NCBI GenBank assembly: GCA_963932465.1
Contig: OZ010799.1
Location: 157,104,761-157,168,760 of the forward strand
Length of the DNA stretch: 64,000 bases
Reading direction: 5' to 3'
From: Maratus speciosus
Taxonomy: Eukaryota > Arthropoda > Arachnida > Araneae > Salticidae
The notes under the pieces were generated by a model that worked only from the letters and a program-made list of their open reading frames with translations, searched no databases and was not told the origin of the DNA. Positions 22,927 through 34,592 of this stretch are shown piece after piece. Numbering within the stretch: position 1 is the stretch's first letter; every line of letters starts with the position of its first letter. The position numbers were made by a program, and so were the translations under genes.

Positions 22927-24565
22927 GTCCTTCCGGCCAGTGCCGGGAGGAAGAGGTAGCTTTCAAATACCTTATTTTAAAAAAGCCAACTTATATTATT
23001 CAAACACACGAAGCTCAATTTAGTGGAAACCGAATATAGGAGATTCAATACTAATTTTTATCAATACTAAATCATTATGAATGTGAATTTCACGAAATTA
23101 GTCAGCTTTATCCAAGCTGCTTTTATTTAAAGTAACTTATATTTGGCTGAGATGTTGATGTATACTATCCACATGCTTTCTCACATGGAAATAGGCGAAT
23201 ACGTGTGTTATCGCGTGACAAATACAAGATAGTTTCAAAATGTTAGCCATACTAGAAATTCAAAGTGCTATAATTCAACCATTTTTTAAGATATAAACAA
23301 AAGAACAAATTTTCAGAAACAAAATCTGCTCCGGAATCTTTGTATCAAGGCCAAACACATAAAAAAATCTTTTTCATTTTCCAATTTTTTAATACCTTAT
23401 TTTAAATTTTAAATTTAAGTTTTTTTAAATGGCAACCCTTTTGAAACAAGATGGCGAATGAAGCTGGCCAACGAACTCGGTCGAGACATTGCTATGTACT
23501 ATGTACAGACCAAGTAACATCCAAATCGGTTCATAAATAACGCTTGTTATCGCGTGAGAAAAATCAGGTCGTTTTAAAATGTCAGCCACAATAGAAATTC
23601 AAAACGCTATAACTCAGCCATTTTTTTAGATATAGACGAAACAAAAACTGTTCCGGGATCTTTGTACTAAGGTCAAACACATACAAAAAAAATCTTTTTC
23701 ATTTTCCAATATTTTGGTATCTCATTTTAAATTTTAAATTTTTTAAATTTCTTTAAATGGCCGCCATTTTGAAACAAGATGGCGGGTGAAGCTGGCCAAC
23801 GAACTCGGTCGTGATATTTGTATGTACTATGTGCACACCAAAGTACATCCAAATCGGTTCATAAATACGCCTGTTATCACGTGACAAATATCAGCACGTT
23901 TCAAAATGTCAGCCACGCTAGAAATTCAAAATGCTATAACTCAGCCATTTTTTGAGATATAGACGAAACAAAAACTGCTCCCGAATCTTTGTATCGAGAT
24001 CAAATACATAAGAAAAAAATTAATTTTCAATTTTCAATTTTTGGGTACCACATTTCAAATTTAAATTTTTCTTAAAAATTCAAATGGCTGCCATTTTTAA
24101 ACAAGATGGCGGATGAAGCTGGCCAACGAACTCGGTCGAGACATTGGTATGTACTATGTACAAACGAAGTTACATCCAAATCGGTTCATAAATACGCCTT
24201 TTATCGCGTGACAAAATTCAGGACGTTTCAAAATGTCAGCCAAGCTAGAAATTCAAAATGCTATAACTCAGGCATTTTTTAAGATATAGACGAAACAAAA
24301 ACTGCTCCGAAATCTTTATATAAAGGTCAAATACATAAGAAACAAATATTTTTCCATTTTCAATTCTTTGGTACCACATTTCAAATTTAAAATTTTTAAG
24401 AAAATGTTAAATGGCCGCCATTTTGAAAAAAAATGCGGATGAAGCTGGCCAACGAACTCGGTCGAGACATTGGTATGTACTATGTACATACCGAATTACA
24501 TCCAAATCGGTTCATAAATTCGAGAGTTACAGTATGACAAATGTCAGATATATATATATATATAT

Positions 24566-24620
<55 letters not shown>

Positions 24621-24741
24621 TTTGAACGGAGGGTGGTTTCGGGGTCTGGGGGTCATGATCGATGAAAATATACCAAAATTTTTTGAAATCGCTTTCCTCC
24701 GAACGGCTGCAATAGATAGCTTTTTGTAATGAAAGCTACCT
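22927..24741 (+). mobile_element. Family B element B2
   Basis: 1.8 kb, complete: 5' hairpin GTCCTTCCGGCCAGTGCCGG, four units of about 325-330 bp (GATGGCGRATGAAGCTGG-type markers near 23450, 23781, 24107, 24432), (TA)n at about 24547-24616, tail, and terminal hairpin ending CTACCT at 24741. The first unit is shortened relative to B1. Short frames across the TA run are composition artefacts. Confidence 0.75.
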
Positions 24742-24826
24742 AATAACTTCAAAACATTATAATATTTAGTAGCTATACAAATAATTTAATGTTGTGGGGG
24801 AAAAAATCTGATTTAAATTTCAAAAA

Positions 24827-26602
24827 GTCCTTCCGGCCAGTGCCGGGAGGAAGAGGTAGCTTTCAAATACCTTATTTTAAAAAAGCCAACTTATATTATT
24901 CAAACACACGAAGCTCAATTTAGTGGAAACCGAATATAGGAGATTCAATACTAATTTTTATCAATACTAAATCATTATGAATGAGAATTTAACGAAATTA
25001 GTCAGCTTTATCCAAGCTGCTTTTATTTAAAGTAACTTATATTTGGCTGAGATGTTGATGTATACTATCCACATGCTTTCTCACATGGAAATAGGCGAAT
25101 ACGTGTGTTATCGCGTGACAAATACAAGATCGTTTCAAAATGTTAGCCATACTAGAAATTCAAAGTGCTATAATTCAACCATTTTTTAAGATATAAACAA
25201 AAGAACAAATTTTCAGAAACAAAATCTGCTCCGGAATCTTTGTATCAAGGCCAAACACATAAAAAAATCTTTTTCATTTTCCAATTTTTTAATACCTCAT
25301 TTTAAATTTTAAATTGAATTTTTTTTAAATGGCAACCCTTTTGAAACAAGATGGCGAATAAAGCTGGCCAACGAACTCGGTCGAGACATTGGTATGTACT
25401 ATGTACAGACCAAGTAACATCCAAATCGGTTCATAAATACGCTTGTTATCGCGTGACAAAAATCAGGTCGTTTTAAAATGTCAGCCACAATAGAAATTCA
25501 AAACGCTATAACTCAGCCATTTTTTTAGATATAGACGAAACAAAAACTGTTCCGTGATCTTTGTATTAAGGTCAAACACATACAAAAAAAATCTTTTTCA
25601 TTTTCTAATATTTTGGTATCTCATTTTAAATTTTAAATTTTTTAAATTTTTTTAAATGGCCGCCATTTTGAAACAAGATGGCGGATGAAGCTGGCCAACG
25701 AACTCGGTCGAGATATTTGTATGTACTATGTACACACCAAAGTACATCCAAATCGGTTCATAAATACGCCTGTTATCACGTGACAAATATCAGGACGTTT
25801 CAAAATGTCAGCCACAATAGAAATTCAAAATGCTATAACTCAGCCATTTTTTGAGATATAGACGAAACAAAAACTGCTATCGAATCTTTGTATCAAGGTC
25901 AAATATAAAAAAAAAATATTTTTTCAATTTTCAATTTTTTGGTACCACATTTCAAATTTAAATTTTTCTTAAAAATTTAAATGGCTGCCATTTTTAAACA
26001 AGATGGCGGATGAAGCTGGCCAACGAACTCGGTCGAGACATTGGTATGAACTATGTACAAACGAAGTTACATCCAAATCGGTTCATAAATACGCCTTTTA
26101 TCGTGTGACAAAATTCAGGACGTTTCAAAATGTCAGCCACGCTAGAAATTCAAAATGCTATAACTCAGCCATTTTTTAAGATATAGACGAAACAAAAACT
26201 GCTCCGGAAACTTTGTATAAAGGTTAAATACATAAGAAAAAAATATTTTTCCATTTTCAATTCTTTGGTACCACATTTCAAATTTAAAATTTTTAAGAAA
26301 ATTTTAAATGGCCGCCATTTTGAAACAAAATGGCGGATGAATCTGGCCAACGAACTCGGTCGAGACATTGGTATGTACTAAGTACATACCGAATTACATC
26401 CAAATCGGTTCATAAATTCGAGAGTTACAGTATGACAATTGTCAGATATATATATATATATATGGATATATATATATATATATATATATATATCAACTTT
26501 TGAACGGAGGGTGGTTTCGGGGTCTGGGGGTCATGATCGATGAAAATATACCAAAATTTTTTGAAATCGCTTTCCTCCGAACGGCTGCAATAGGTAGCTT
26601 TT
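24827..26602 (+). mobile_element. Family B element B3 (left arm of palindrome)
   Basis: Very close to B2 over its whole length, including the 5' hairpin, four units and (TA)n near 26446-26492. Its 3' hairpin is cut short (GGTAGCTTTT) and abuts B4 in inverse orientation at 26603. Confidence 0.75.
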
Positions 26603-26725
26603 AGGTAGCTTTCATTACAAAAAGCTACGTATTGCAGCCGTTCGGAGGAAAGCGATTTCAAAAAATTTTGGTATATTTTCATCGATCATGACCCCCAGAC
26701 CCCGAAATCACCCTCCGTTCAAAAT

Positions 26726-26797
<72 letters not shown>

Positions 26798-28430
26798 GAC
26801 CTTTGTCATACTGTAACTCTGGAATTTATGAACCGATTTGGATGTAATTCGGTATGTACATAGTACCTACCAATATCTCGACCGAGTTCATTGGCCAGCT
26901 TCATCTGCCATTTTGTTTTAAAATGGCGGCCATTTAAAAATTTTAAAAAAATTTTAAATTTCAAATGTGGTACCAAAAAATTCAAAATGGAAAAATATTT
27001 TTTTCTGATGTATTTGACCTTTATACAAAGATTCCGGAGCAGTTTTTGTTTCGTCTATATCTTACGAAATGGCTGAGTTATAGCATTTTGAATTTCTAGC
27101 GTGGCTGACATTTTGAAACGTCCTGAAATTTCTCACGCGATAAAAGGCGTATTTATGAACCGATTTCAATGTAACTTCGTTTGTGCATAGTACATACCAA
27201 TGTCTCGACCGAGTTCGTTGGCCAGCTTCATCCGCCATCTTGTTTAAAAATGGCAGCCATTTAAATTTTTAAGAAAAATTTAAATTTGAAATGTGGTACC
27301 AAAAAAATTGAAAATTGAAAAATATCTTTTTCTTATGTATTTGACCTTGATACAAAGATTCGGGAGATGTTTTTGTTTCGTCTATATCTTAAAAAATGGC
27401 TGAGTTATAGCATTTTGAATTTCTAGCGTGTTTGACATTTTGAAACGTCCTGATATTTGTCACGTGATAACAGGCGTATTTATGAACCGATTTGGATGTA
27501 CGTTGGTGTGTACATAGTACATACAAATATCTCGACCGAGTTCGTTGGCCAGCTTCATCCACCATCTTGTTTAAAAATGGCAAACCATTTAAAAAAATTA
27601 AAATTTAAAATGAGATACCAAAAAATTGGAAAATGAAAAAGATTTTTCTTATGTGTTTGGCCTTAATACAAAGATTCCGGAACAGTTTTTGTTTCGTCTA
27701 TATATAAAAAAAGTGGCTGAGTTATAGCATTCTGAATTTTTATTGTGGCTGACATTTTAAAACGACCTGATATTTGTCACGCGATAACAGGCGTATTTAT
27801 GAACCGATTTGGATGTTACTACTTGGTCTGTACATTGTACATACGAATGTCTCGAGCGAGTTCGTTGGCCAGCTTCATTCGCCATCTTGTTTCAAAAGGG
27901 TTGCCATTTAAAAAAAAATAAATTTAAAATGTAAAATGAGATATTAAAAAATTGGAAAATGAAAAAGATTTTTTTATGTGTTTGGCCTTGATACAAAGAT
28001 TCCGGAGCAGATTTTGTTTCGGAAAAATTGTTCTTTTGTTTATATCTTAAAAAATGGTTGAATTATAGCACTTTGAATTTCTAGTACGGCTAACATTTTG
28101 AAACGATCTTGTATTTGTCACGCGATAACACACGTATTCGCCTATTTCCATGTAAGAAGGCATGTGGATAGTATACATCAACATCTCAGCCAAATATAAG
28201 TTACTTTAAATAAAAGCAGCTTGGATAAAGATGACTAATTTCGCGAAATTGTCATTCATAATGATTTAGTATTGATAAAAATTAGTATTGAATCTCCTAT
28301 ATTCGGTTTCCACTAAATTGAGCTTCGTGTGTTTGAATAATATAGGTTGGCTTTTTTAAAATAAGGAATTTGAAAGCTACCTCTTCCTCCCGGCACTGGC
28401 CGGAAGGACTTTTTGTAATGAAAGCTACCT
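26603..28430 (-). mobile_element. Family B element B4 (right arm of palindrome)
   Basis: An inverted family-B copy with its 3' end at 26603 and its 5' end at 28430. Both outer ends here carry AGGTAGCTTTCATTACAAAA and its exact complement, a 22-bp terminal inverted repeat, which suggests the true family-B 5' end extends beyond the GTCCTTCC start seen in B1-B3. (TA)n at 26727-26793. Confidence 0.75.
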
Positions 28431-29935
28431 AAAATACAATTTTTGTAATCTACTTATAAATTATGTGTGAGTTTGCTGTATGCATTGCTACAATTCTTGA
28501 TCAATTTGATATACATACGCTTTAGAACCTGTGTAAAATTACTGGCTGCTTTATGAATTTATCAAAATATTATTTATCACCTTTTTTCAACCACTTCTTC
28601 AAAAATGTAGATTGTGTTCTTAATTAAACAGTTAATTGTTTAATAATTACAAAATTTAATCTGTGTCATCAATTTGAAAATAAATGCAATTTATCAATAA
28701 CTTTAAAATATAAATAGTATTTAATATTGGTTTACATAATTATTACAAAATATTAATGCACATAATTTTGTGTGTTGCTAAAAAAATTTTTAATTTGCAG
28801 TTTTTTGTAATTTCTATAACTAGGACTTCCCTCAGAGAGTTAGTCTGAGCGATATTGCTGAGAACATAGGTTTAATAATAAAATGTGGAAGCAAAGAAAA
28901 TGAGATGTTATCTTTAACTGTCCATATACTGCGATAAATTCAAAGGATGAAAATAAACGAATCGTAGAATTACAAAATCTTATATATAAATTCGTATATA
29001 CTGTTTAAAAGAAATGGGAAATCAAACCATGCAAGAAAGCCATGCATGGATATAAAATTGAAAGTACGCAATATATTAAAAGTAAAATAGAAAATGAAAC
29101 ACTAAATTATCTTATATCGGAATTTTAACTGTATAAAATGATGTCAAGAGCATAATCAGACGGTCAGCACCAATTTGAGTAACTTTAAATGACAAATATA
29201 TGATGTTTAAAAAGAATGGACTATACTTTATATGGTGTGTGCTCCACCGGAATAGTTAATATTGTACAATATATGTTTCCCACGGATGCAATGAGGTTGT
29301 CGATAACATTTAAGGAATTCTCTCCTCAAAATCTGATATAGTATCAATGTACCGAATACATCAACAGTGGCATGCAATGCTTCGTTAGAGTGTGTTTTAG
29401 ATATGCTCGATCGGATTTAAATGATGAGTGTATGCTGGCCACTACATACGCTGTATTGTTTTGTTTTCAAACATATTCTGCACAAGTTGAGCTGTATTTA
29501 GCATGTATTAAATAAAAGAAATCGGCAATGATGGCAACATAAAGTATGACACAAGATCTGAATATATCGCCTGCATAACTTTTGAGCTGTCAAAGTGTCA
29601 TTTGAAGTAATTTACAAATCCATACATATTTATTCAGCAAATCATGCTAGCTAACATATGCCAATATGAACACGATTATGATATTTTACCAGAATAAGTT
29701 AATATATAAAAAATCTACTAATGATAATTGAGAATATGACCTGATAAAATGTCTAGAAAAATGAATCAGATAAAAAATTCATATCACATTTAAAACGGCA
29801 CTTCCTTCTGTTAGTGGCCTTGGCGAGAGAGAAAAGCCTAGAGAAGGAACACTTTAACAAGTACTTTCGGGCAACCAACTCACTGTTTCATACAGGTTTT
29901 TATTCAATATTTACACAATTTATTTAATGCTAGGT
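28431..29935. other. AT-rich spacer, nothing recognised
   Basis: No gene or repeat end supported. It may be the body of the hAT-like element if that element is real. Confidence 0.4.
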
Positions 29936-29939
29936 GGGT

Positions 29940-30660
29940 ATCTATCAGTTTTGTTGCATTTAAATTGCATGTTTTGCGAAGGAAATGCAGCATTATGAAA
30001 TATTTAAAGTTGCTATACCTAATAATTCCAAATTAATGGTAATTGAGATCGCTTTCCGTTAATTTCATCTTTTTAAATTTAAAAATTTTTTAGAAACCAT
30101 TCATAGAGAAAACTGTATATTTTAAAATTAACCCGAAGCAAAATTTCAAGATTTTGGGCTCAGCAGTAACACAGAAATAAAAAAAAATTCGAAAGTTTTT
30201 TGTTTCTGCACTGTTTTATATAGCGACATTTTTAGAAATTGTTCTATTGCGAGAATTTACGTCATGATAAATACAGCCATGTCAATTTTCATGTTTATAT
30301 TCCTAACAATTCCATGTACTTCGTTACTTAGATCATCTTTAGATCTTTTTCCGCTTTGTTTAGTCTTTCGATTTTTTAGAATTCGTTCTACAACGAGTAT
30401 TTACATCTTATAAATTACTACCATGCCAAAGTTCTAGTTTCTAACCCCAACAGTATCCCAAAAATTTCAGATAAATCATAGTTTAGAACCTTTCTAGAAA
30501 TTTTTACGTTTATCCGTCAAATTGAACCTTTTAGAGAGCGTTCATTACGAGTATTTACATCTTAAAAGTAACTACCGCGCCAAATTTAAAGTTTCTAATC
30601 CAATAAATATCGCAGAAATCGCAATATTAGAACTTCTTTGCTCTTGCAGCGATGTAGGTT
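29940..30660. repeat. Family G degenerate tandem repeat, ~150 bp
   Basis: Units marked by TTTAGAAATTGTTCTATTGC, TTTAGAATTCGTTCTACAAC and TTTAGAGAGCGTTCATTACG near 30220, 30374 and 30530, each followed by GAGTATTTACATCTTA-like sequence, with a weaker copy near 30087. The period is about 141-156 bp. Divergent, so old. The 91-aa frame at 30522 lies at its edge. Confidence 0.5.
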
Positions 30661-30854
30661 CTTGCACTGACATAAAATACAGTCTTTTTTTCGGAGCAGA
30701 GATGGCCACCAACATTTTTTTAAGTTGGCTAGTTTCAGAGATAACGCCACACAAACGTACAAGCATTAATAATATTATACACTTTATAATATTATAACGC
30801 TTTATAATATTAGCATTAGATGTACAGATACAAAAGCCATTTATTTGTTACAAA

Positions 30855-31594
30855 CTAAAGTGGCCGGCGTTGCCCAGAATTTGAAGGATGTTTGTTCTGA
30901 AAAATCAATTTCAAAATTTAACATACAACACAAAACAAACATTAAAAAAAGCAGTCGAAATGTTGTATGAATGAATCATATGAAAACGCTATATAAAAAT
31001 GTATAAATGTATATAACAGACGCAAAAGAATACAGCTATAAATGAACTTATTTCAATTTATAATTGGAGCAATAATGTTAAAATACGCCAATATTTCCCT
31101 AATCAGGTTTTTATCATGCTTCAATACATTTTTCACACTCACATTACGTTATACTATATCCACCACGTCCTTTATATTTCCAATATGACGTAATATTTTC
31201 TCCTTTCACGTGGAAACCTTGAAATAGAAAAGTTATGAAGTTATATACACTTTCATTTAAATTCGTCAAACTATTTATTTCATTTTCATTTTTCACGTGG
31301 AAATCTTGCAGTAGAAAATTAATTGTTGTAGTAATAATTTTATTGCGTATTTTAATTGTTGGCAACTGCTATAACGAAAAATGTTTAAATTTGATAAGAA
31401 ATTGCTGTTAAATTGGTGTTTTTTTATTAATTAACAATTAACTATAAATTATTTCGATTTCGGATTACTTTAGTTGCCTCGGCCATGTTTTAATACACGT
31501 GTACGTATCTTTTCACAATTTTGGCTTCCAAATTGTAAATTTTTATAGAATTACAAACAGACAGATAGGCAAGTTTTCATTTTTATATATCTCT
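30855..31594 (-). mobile_element. Helitron, non-autonomous, inverted copy
   Basis: On the minus strand the 5' end AGAGATATATAAAAATGAAA and GTCTGTTTGTAATTCTAT lead, and the 3' end is TTCTGGGCAACGCCGG...CTTTAG followed by T. It matches 13281-15576 throughout (for example TTTAAACATTTTTCGTTATA, TTTCCACGTGAAA, ACGTCATATTGGAAATATAA) but lacks the 1.6-kb insert. The frame at 31144-31365 is within the repeat. Confidence 0.75.
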
Positions 31595-32317
31595 CTATTC
31601 TAAAAAAAGTAACTAACGCTGTCACTGCCGCCGCCGCCGGTTTTGAATTTTTTGTGACCGGAGGCCTTTCTTCGTTAATATTAAGAAAACTATCGCATAC
31701 AAAAATTTGAAAATCAGTGGTATTATAGAGAAATGTTTGATCAACATGCTGATGCATACAATTTTCAAATCGAAGAATTATTTAAAGAGATATTTAATGC
31801 TAAAGTTAGACAAAATCGTTCCATTGAAAAAGTTTTATAGGAGCAAAAACTATAGTAGATCCCGGTGTGCAGATTCCATTAATTTTTTTAATTTCACTCA
31901 TCTTTTGAGGTTTTATTTCTATTTTAAATTCAAATATTCAGCATTTCGACAGATATTTTTTACATATTTTAGAAAATGGTAATAATTTAAACTGTTGCCA
32001 ACTGTATAAACAGCGCAAACAATAATGTTTGCTTCAAATAAAAAAAATATTTACACGTTACTAATATAAACAGAAGAAAACCTTCAAATTAGAATTAAAT
32101 AATTAGGTATAAAAAGCAGGCACTTATTGGAAATTACGCCCTAAAAACTATATTTACTTGTGAATTTTAAAAGAGAAAGGATATTGTAAAATAAATTCAT
32201 TAACATGCGTTAGAAATCTTAAATACAAGAAATTACGTCACATTACACTTATTATGCAAAATGAACAAAAAATGATATTGCAAAACAGTTTAAATTTAAA
32301 AATTGCGCGAGACCAAA
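31595..32317. other. AT-rich spacer, nothing recognised
   Basis: Includes a GCC-rich patch near 31621-31640 (CTGTCACTGCCGCCGCCGCC). No gene supported. Confidence 0.4.
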
Positions 32318-33103
32318 TATTAGAGGTTAAATATTAGACTTTTTCAAAATTTTATTATTTGTCGTTTGATGTGAGGTGTCCAGCTATAAGTATGCAAAAT
32401 TTCATCTCTCCAACTTAATTAAGGGCTGAGTTAGAAAAATTGCTTAAAATACACAACTTAAAGACCGGAGGGTTAAGTATGACTGTTTCAAAATTTTATG
32501 ATTTATCGTGTTATCGCAAGTGTTTAGCTATAAGTATGCAAAGTTTCATGTCTCCAACTTAATTAGGGGCTGAGTTAGAAAAATTGCTTAAAATACACAA
32601 GTTAGAGCCCAGAGGGTTAACTAATAGACTTTTTCAAAATTTTATTATTTGTCGTTTGATGTGAGGTGTTCAGCTATAAGTATGCAAAATTTCATGTCTC
32701 CAACTTAATTACGGGCTGAGTTAGAAAAATTGTTTAAAATACACACCTTAGAGCCCAGAGGGTTAAATATTAGACCTTTTTCAAAATGTTATTATTTGTC
32801 GTTTGATGTGAGGTGTTCAGCTATAAGTATGCAAAATTTCATGTCTCCAACTTAATTAAGGGCTGAGTTAGAAAAATTGTTTAAAATACACACCTTAGAG
32901 CCCAGAGGGTTAAATATTAGACCTTTTTCCAAAATTTTATTCTTTGCCGTTTGATGTGTGATGTTCAGATATAAGTATGCAAATTTTCAAGTCTCCGACA
33001 TACATAGTTTCTGAGAACGGGCTCTGTGACAGACGAACAGACAGACAAACAGGCAAAGGAGTGAGACAGGTAGGGTTTCGTTAGATGAACGAAATTCTAA
33101 AAA
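32318..33103 (+). repeat. Family D tandem-repeat element, 3' part
   Basis: Five units of about 147 bp (marker GAGGGTTAAATATTAGAC near 32320, 32470, 32613, 32758, 32905). A (GACA)-type tract GACAGACGAACAGACAGAC follows near 33032, then a stem-loop TTTCGTT AGATG AACGAAA (33075-33094) and TTCTAAAAA. The same order of tract, hairpin and CTAAAAA tail is seen at 15420-15480. The 5' boundary is not clear. Confidence 0.65.
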
Positions 33104-33241
33104 CATGCTGCGGATGACTGTAACAACATCCTAAAATTACATTACCATCAGCGATCTATCAATCCCGAATTTAGTTTATATTCGTTTCATATATTCTTAT
33201 TCTTTTGTGCGGCCCTGTAAAATAACTATCAATAAAATATA

Positions 33242-33583
33242 CAGTAAAACCTCTGAATAGCGGACATCTCGAGAATGCAGAATTTGTCTTCTTTTTGGAA
33301 GTGTCCGCTACTGAGAGTAAAACATGTACAGTTATTTAAGTGTTAGTAATCGAAAAAATGTCCACTAAATAGAGGTATCCGCTAATCGGGTGTGTCCGTT
33401 ATGGAGGTTTTACCAGTAAAACCTCTGAATAGCGAACACCTCGGGAGGGCAGAATTTGTCCTCTATTTGGAGGTGTCCGCTACTGAGAGTAAAAAAATGT
33501 TATTTAAGGGTTGGTAATCGAAAAAATGCCCGCTAAATAGAGGTGTCCACTAATCGGGTGTGTCCGTTATGGAGGTTTTACTG
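33242..33583. mobile_element. Dimer of a pogo-like foldback
   Basis: Two direct copies of about 171 bp (33242-33412, 33413-33583). Each starts CAGTAAAACCTCTGAATAGC and ends GTGTCCGTTATGGAGGTTTTAC with pairing ends. TA precedes the first copy (33240-33241). The first copy ends TTTTAC and runs straight into the second CAGTAAAACC, without an intervening TA. Non-coding; CAGTAAAACCTC ends suggest a Tigger/pogo-type short element. Confidence 0.7.
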
Positions 33584-34430
33584 CATAATAATATCATCCT
33601 TTACAAGAAAATTGCATGCTGTATGATAGGCAGACAGACAACCAGAGAAAGATAACCTCCAGGAGCAATAAACACTCATGTCTTTTGTTTTAATCATCCA
33701 CAATCGTTTCTAAATTCCGTTATACGAGTATTAAAAAAATCTGTTAATTTCCAGTGGATAGACAGACAACTTTCTTTTAGCCTGAGTTTTTAGCCGGATT
33801 TAGCCTGTCATACAACAGGCTAAAAACGGTCACCGTGGTACGGAGTACTGTATTATTATTTGTTTGCCCACCAAAACTGGTTGCCATGGGTTGTTGCAAG
33901 GTTTGTGATCACGTGGTTGAAACTAACCTATTCAATATTACTGCGTGCGTATTTTATTTTATTTGCTCCATGTGTTCAAACCAGTTGTCTATGAAAAAAT
34001 CCAACGGCGAAAGTGACGCACACCAAATTTCTGTGACGTATGCAGATAAATTTTGCTTTTTTATCAGTTTTTTTAAAAATAATTTTTAAACGGTTTGGGA
34101 CTTCTTTTTCATAGTAGGTGCACTCAGTAGGTGGCCCTCATAGGTACCTTCTGGTGCAATCAGAAACGAAATCCGACAAATATTTTTTGAGTTATGCTTG
34201 ACGAAAGGTTTTTATTAGGCTTTTTTTTAGTAGGACATGGCGTTAATATCCATCGTAGCTGTAATGTGTCCGGACAGTAATATTTCGCTGAGTATTAGCT
34301 TTCGCTTCGCTCAGACAATTACATAATTAAAATTTTATTAATTAAAGCAAAAAAACATAGATTATGTTAGTAATTGGAGGGTTATTCATTTTTGAAATGC
34401 TTAATTGTTGATAGATGTTTAATATTTTAA
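33584..34430. other. Spacer with a TTTAGCCTG hairpin
   Basis: TTTAGCCTGTCATACAACAGGCTAAA near 33800-33826 forms a nine-pair stem. The 84-aa frame at 33835-34089 is cysteine-rich at its start but matches nothing I recognise, so it is not called. The GATTTTTTTGATTTTTTTAAA stretch at about 34453-34490 belongs to the hAT-like right end. Confidence 0.4.
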
Positions 34431-34501
34431 CGCAGGGAAAAAATAAAAAAAATCCGATTTTTTTGATTTTTTTAAAAAAATCATGATTTTTTTACACCCT
34501 A

Positions 34502-34592
34502 CTATTGAAGAAATCCACATTACTAGTGAAACGGAAACTACTTTCTCTAATAATTTTAAAGTTAAACAAACGCTTTAGCAATTTCATTTTTT
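34502..34592. repeat. Family E array, third segment
   Basis: CTATTGAAGAAATCCACATT through TTAAACAAACGCTTTAGCAA continues the unit broken at 22108 and is broken again by element C. Confidence 0.7.

Larger units (their letters stand above)
22109..34501. mobile_element. hAT-like element or its two ends, 12.4 kb apart
   Basis: The left end TAGGGTGTCAACGATTTAAA (22109) and right end ...TTTTACACCCTA (34501) are inverted. The 8 bp outside are CTATTTAA and CTATTGAA (7 of 8), the size expected for hAT. Independently, family-E sequence is interrupted exactly here: CGTCTCTATTTAA on the left continues with CTATTGAAGAAATCCACATTACT on the right, as in uninterrupted units at about 16930 and 38805. The interior holds B2, B3, B4, array G, a Helitron, array D and a foldback dimer. 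No transposase frame survives. Confidence 0.65.

Noticed and set aside
24411..24752. YIYIYI-containing frames on both strands, also at 21313 and 26425
   Set aside because: They are readings of (TA)n runs inside family-B elements.
18877..27583. Recurrent DEAGQRTRSR...YVLCT frames
   Set aside because: They repeat because the family-B unit repeats; copies carry stops and shifts and show no domain.
30572..30797. Opposed 64- and 91-aa frames as a small gene
   Set aside because: They overlap on both strands at the edge of array G and have no domain.
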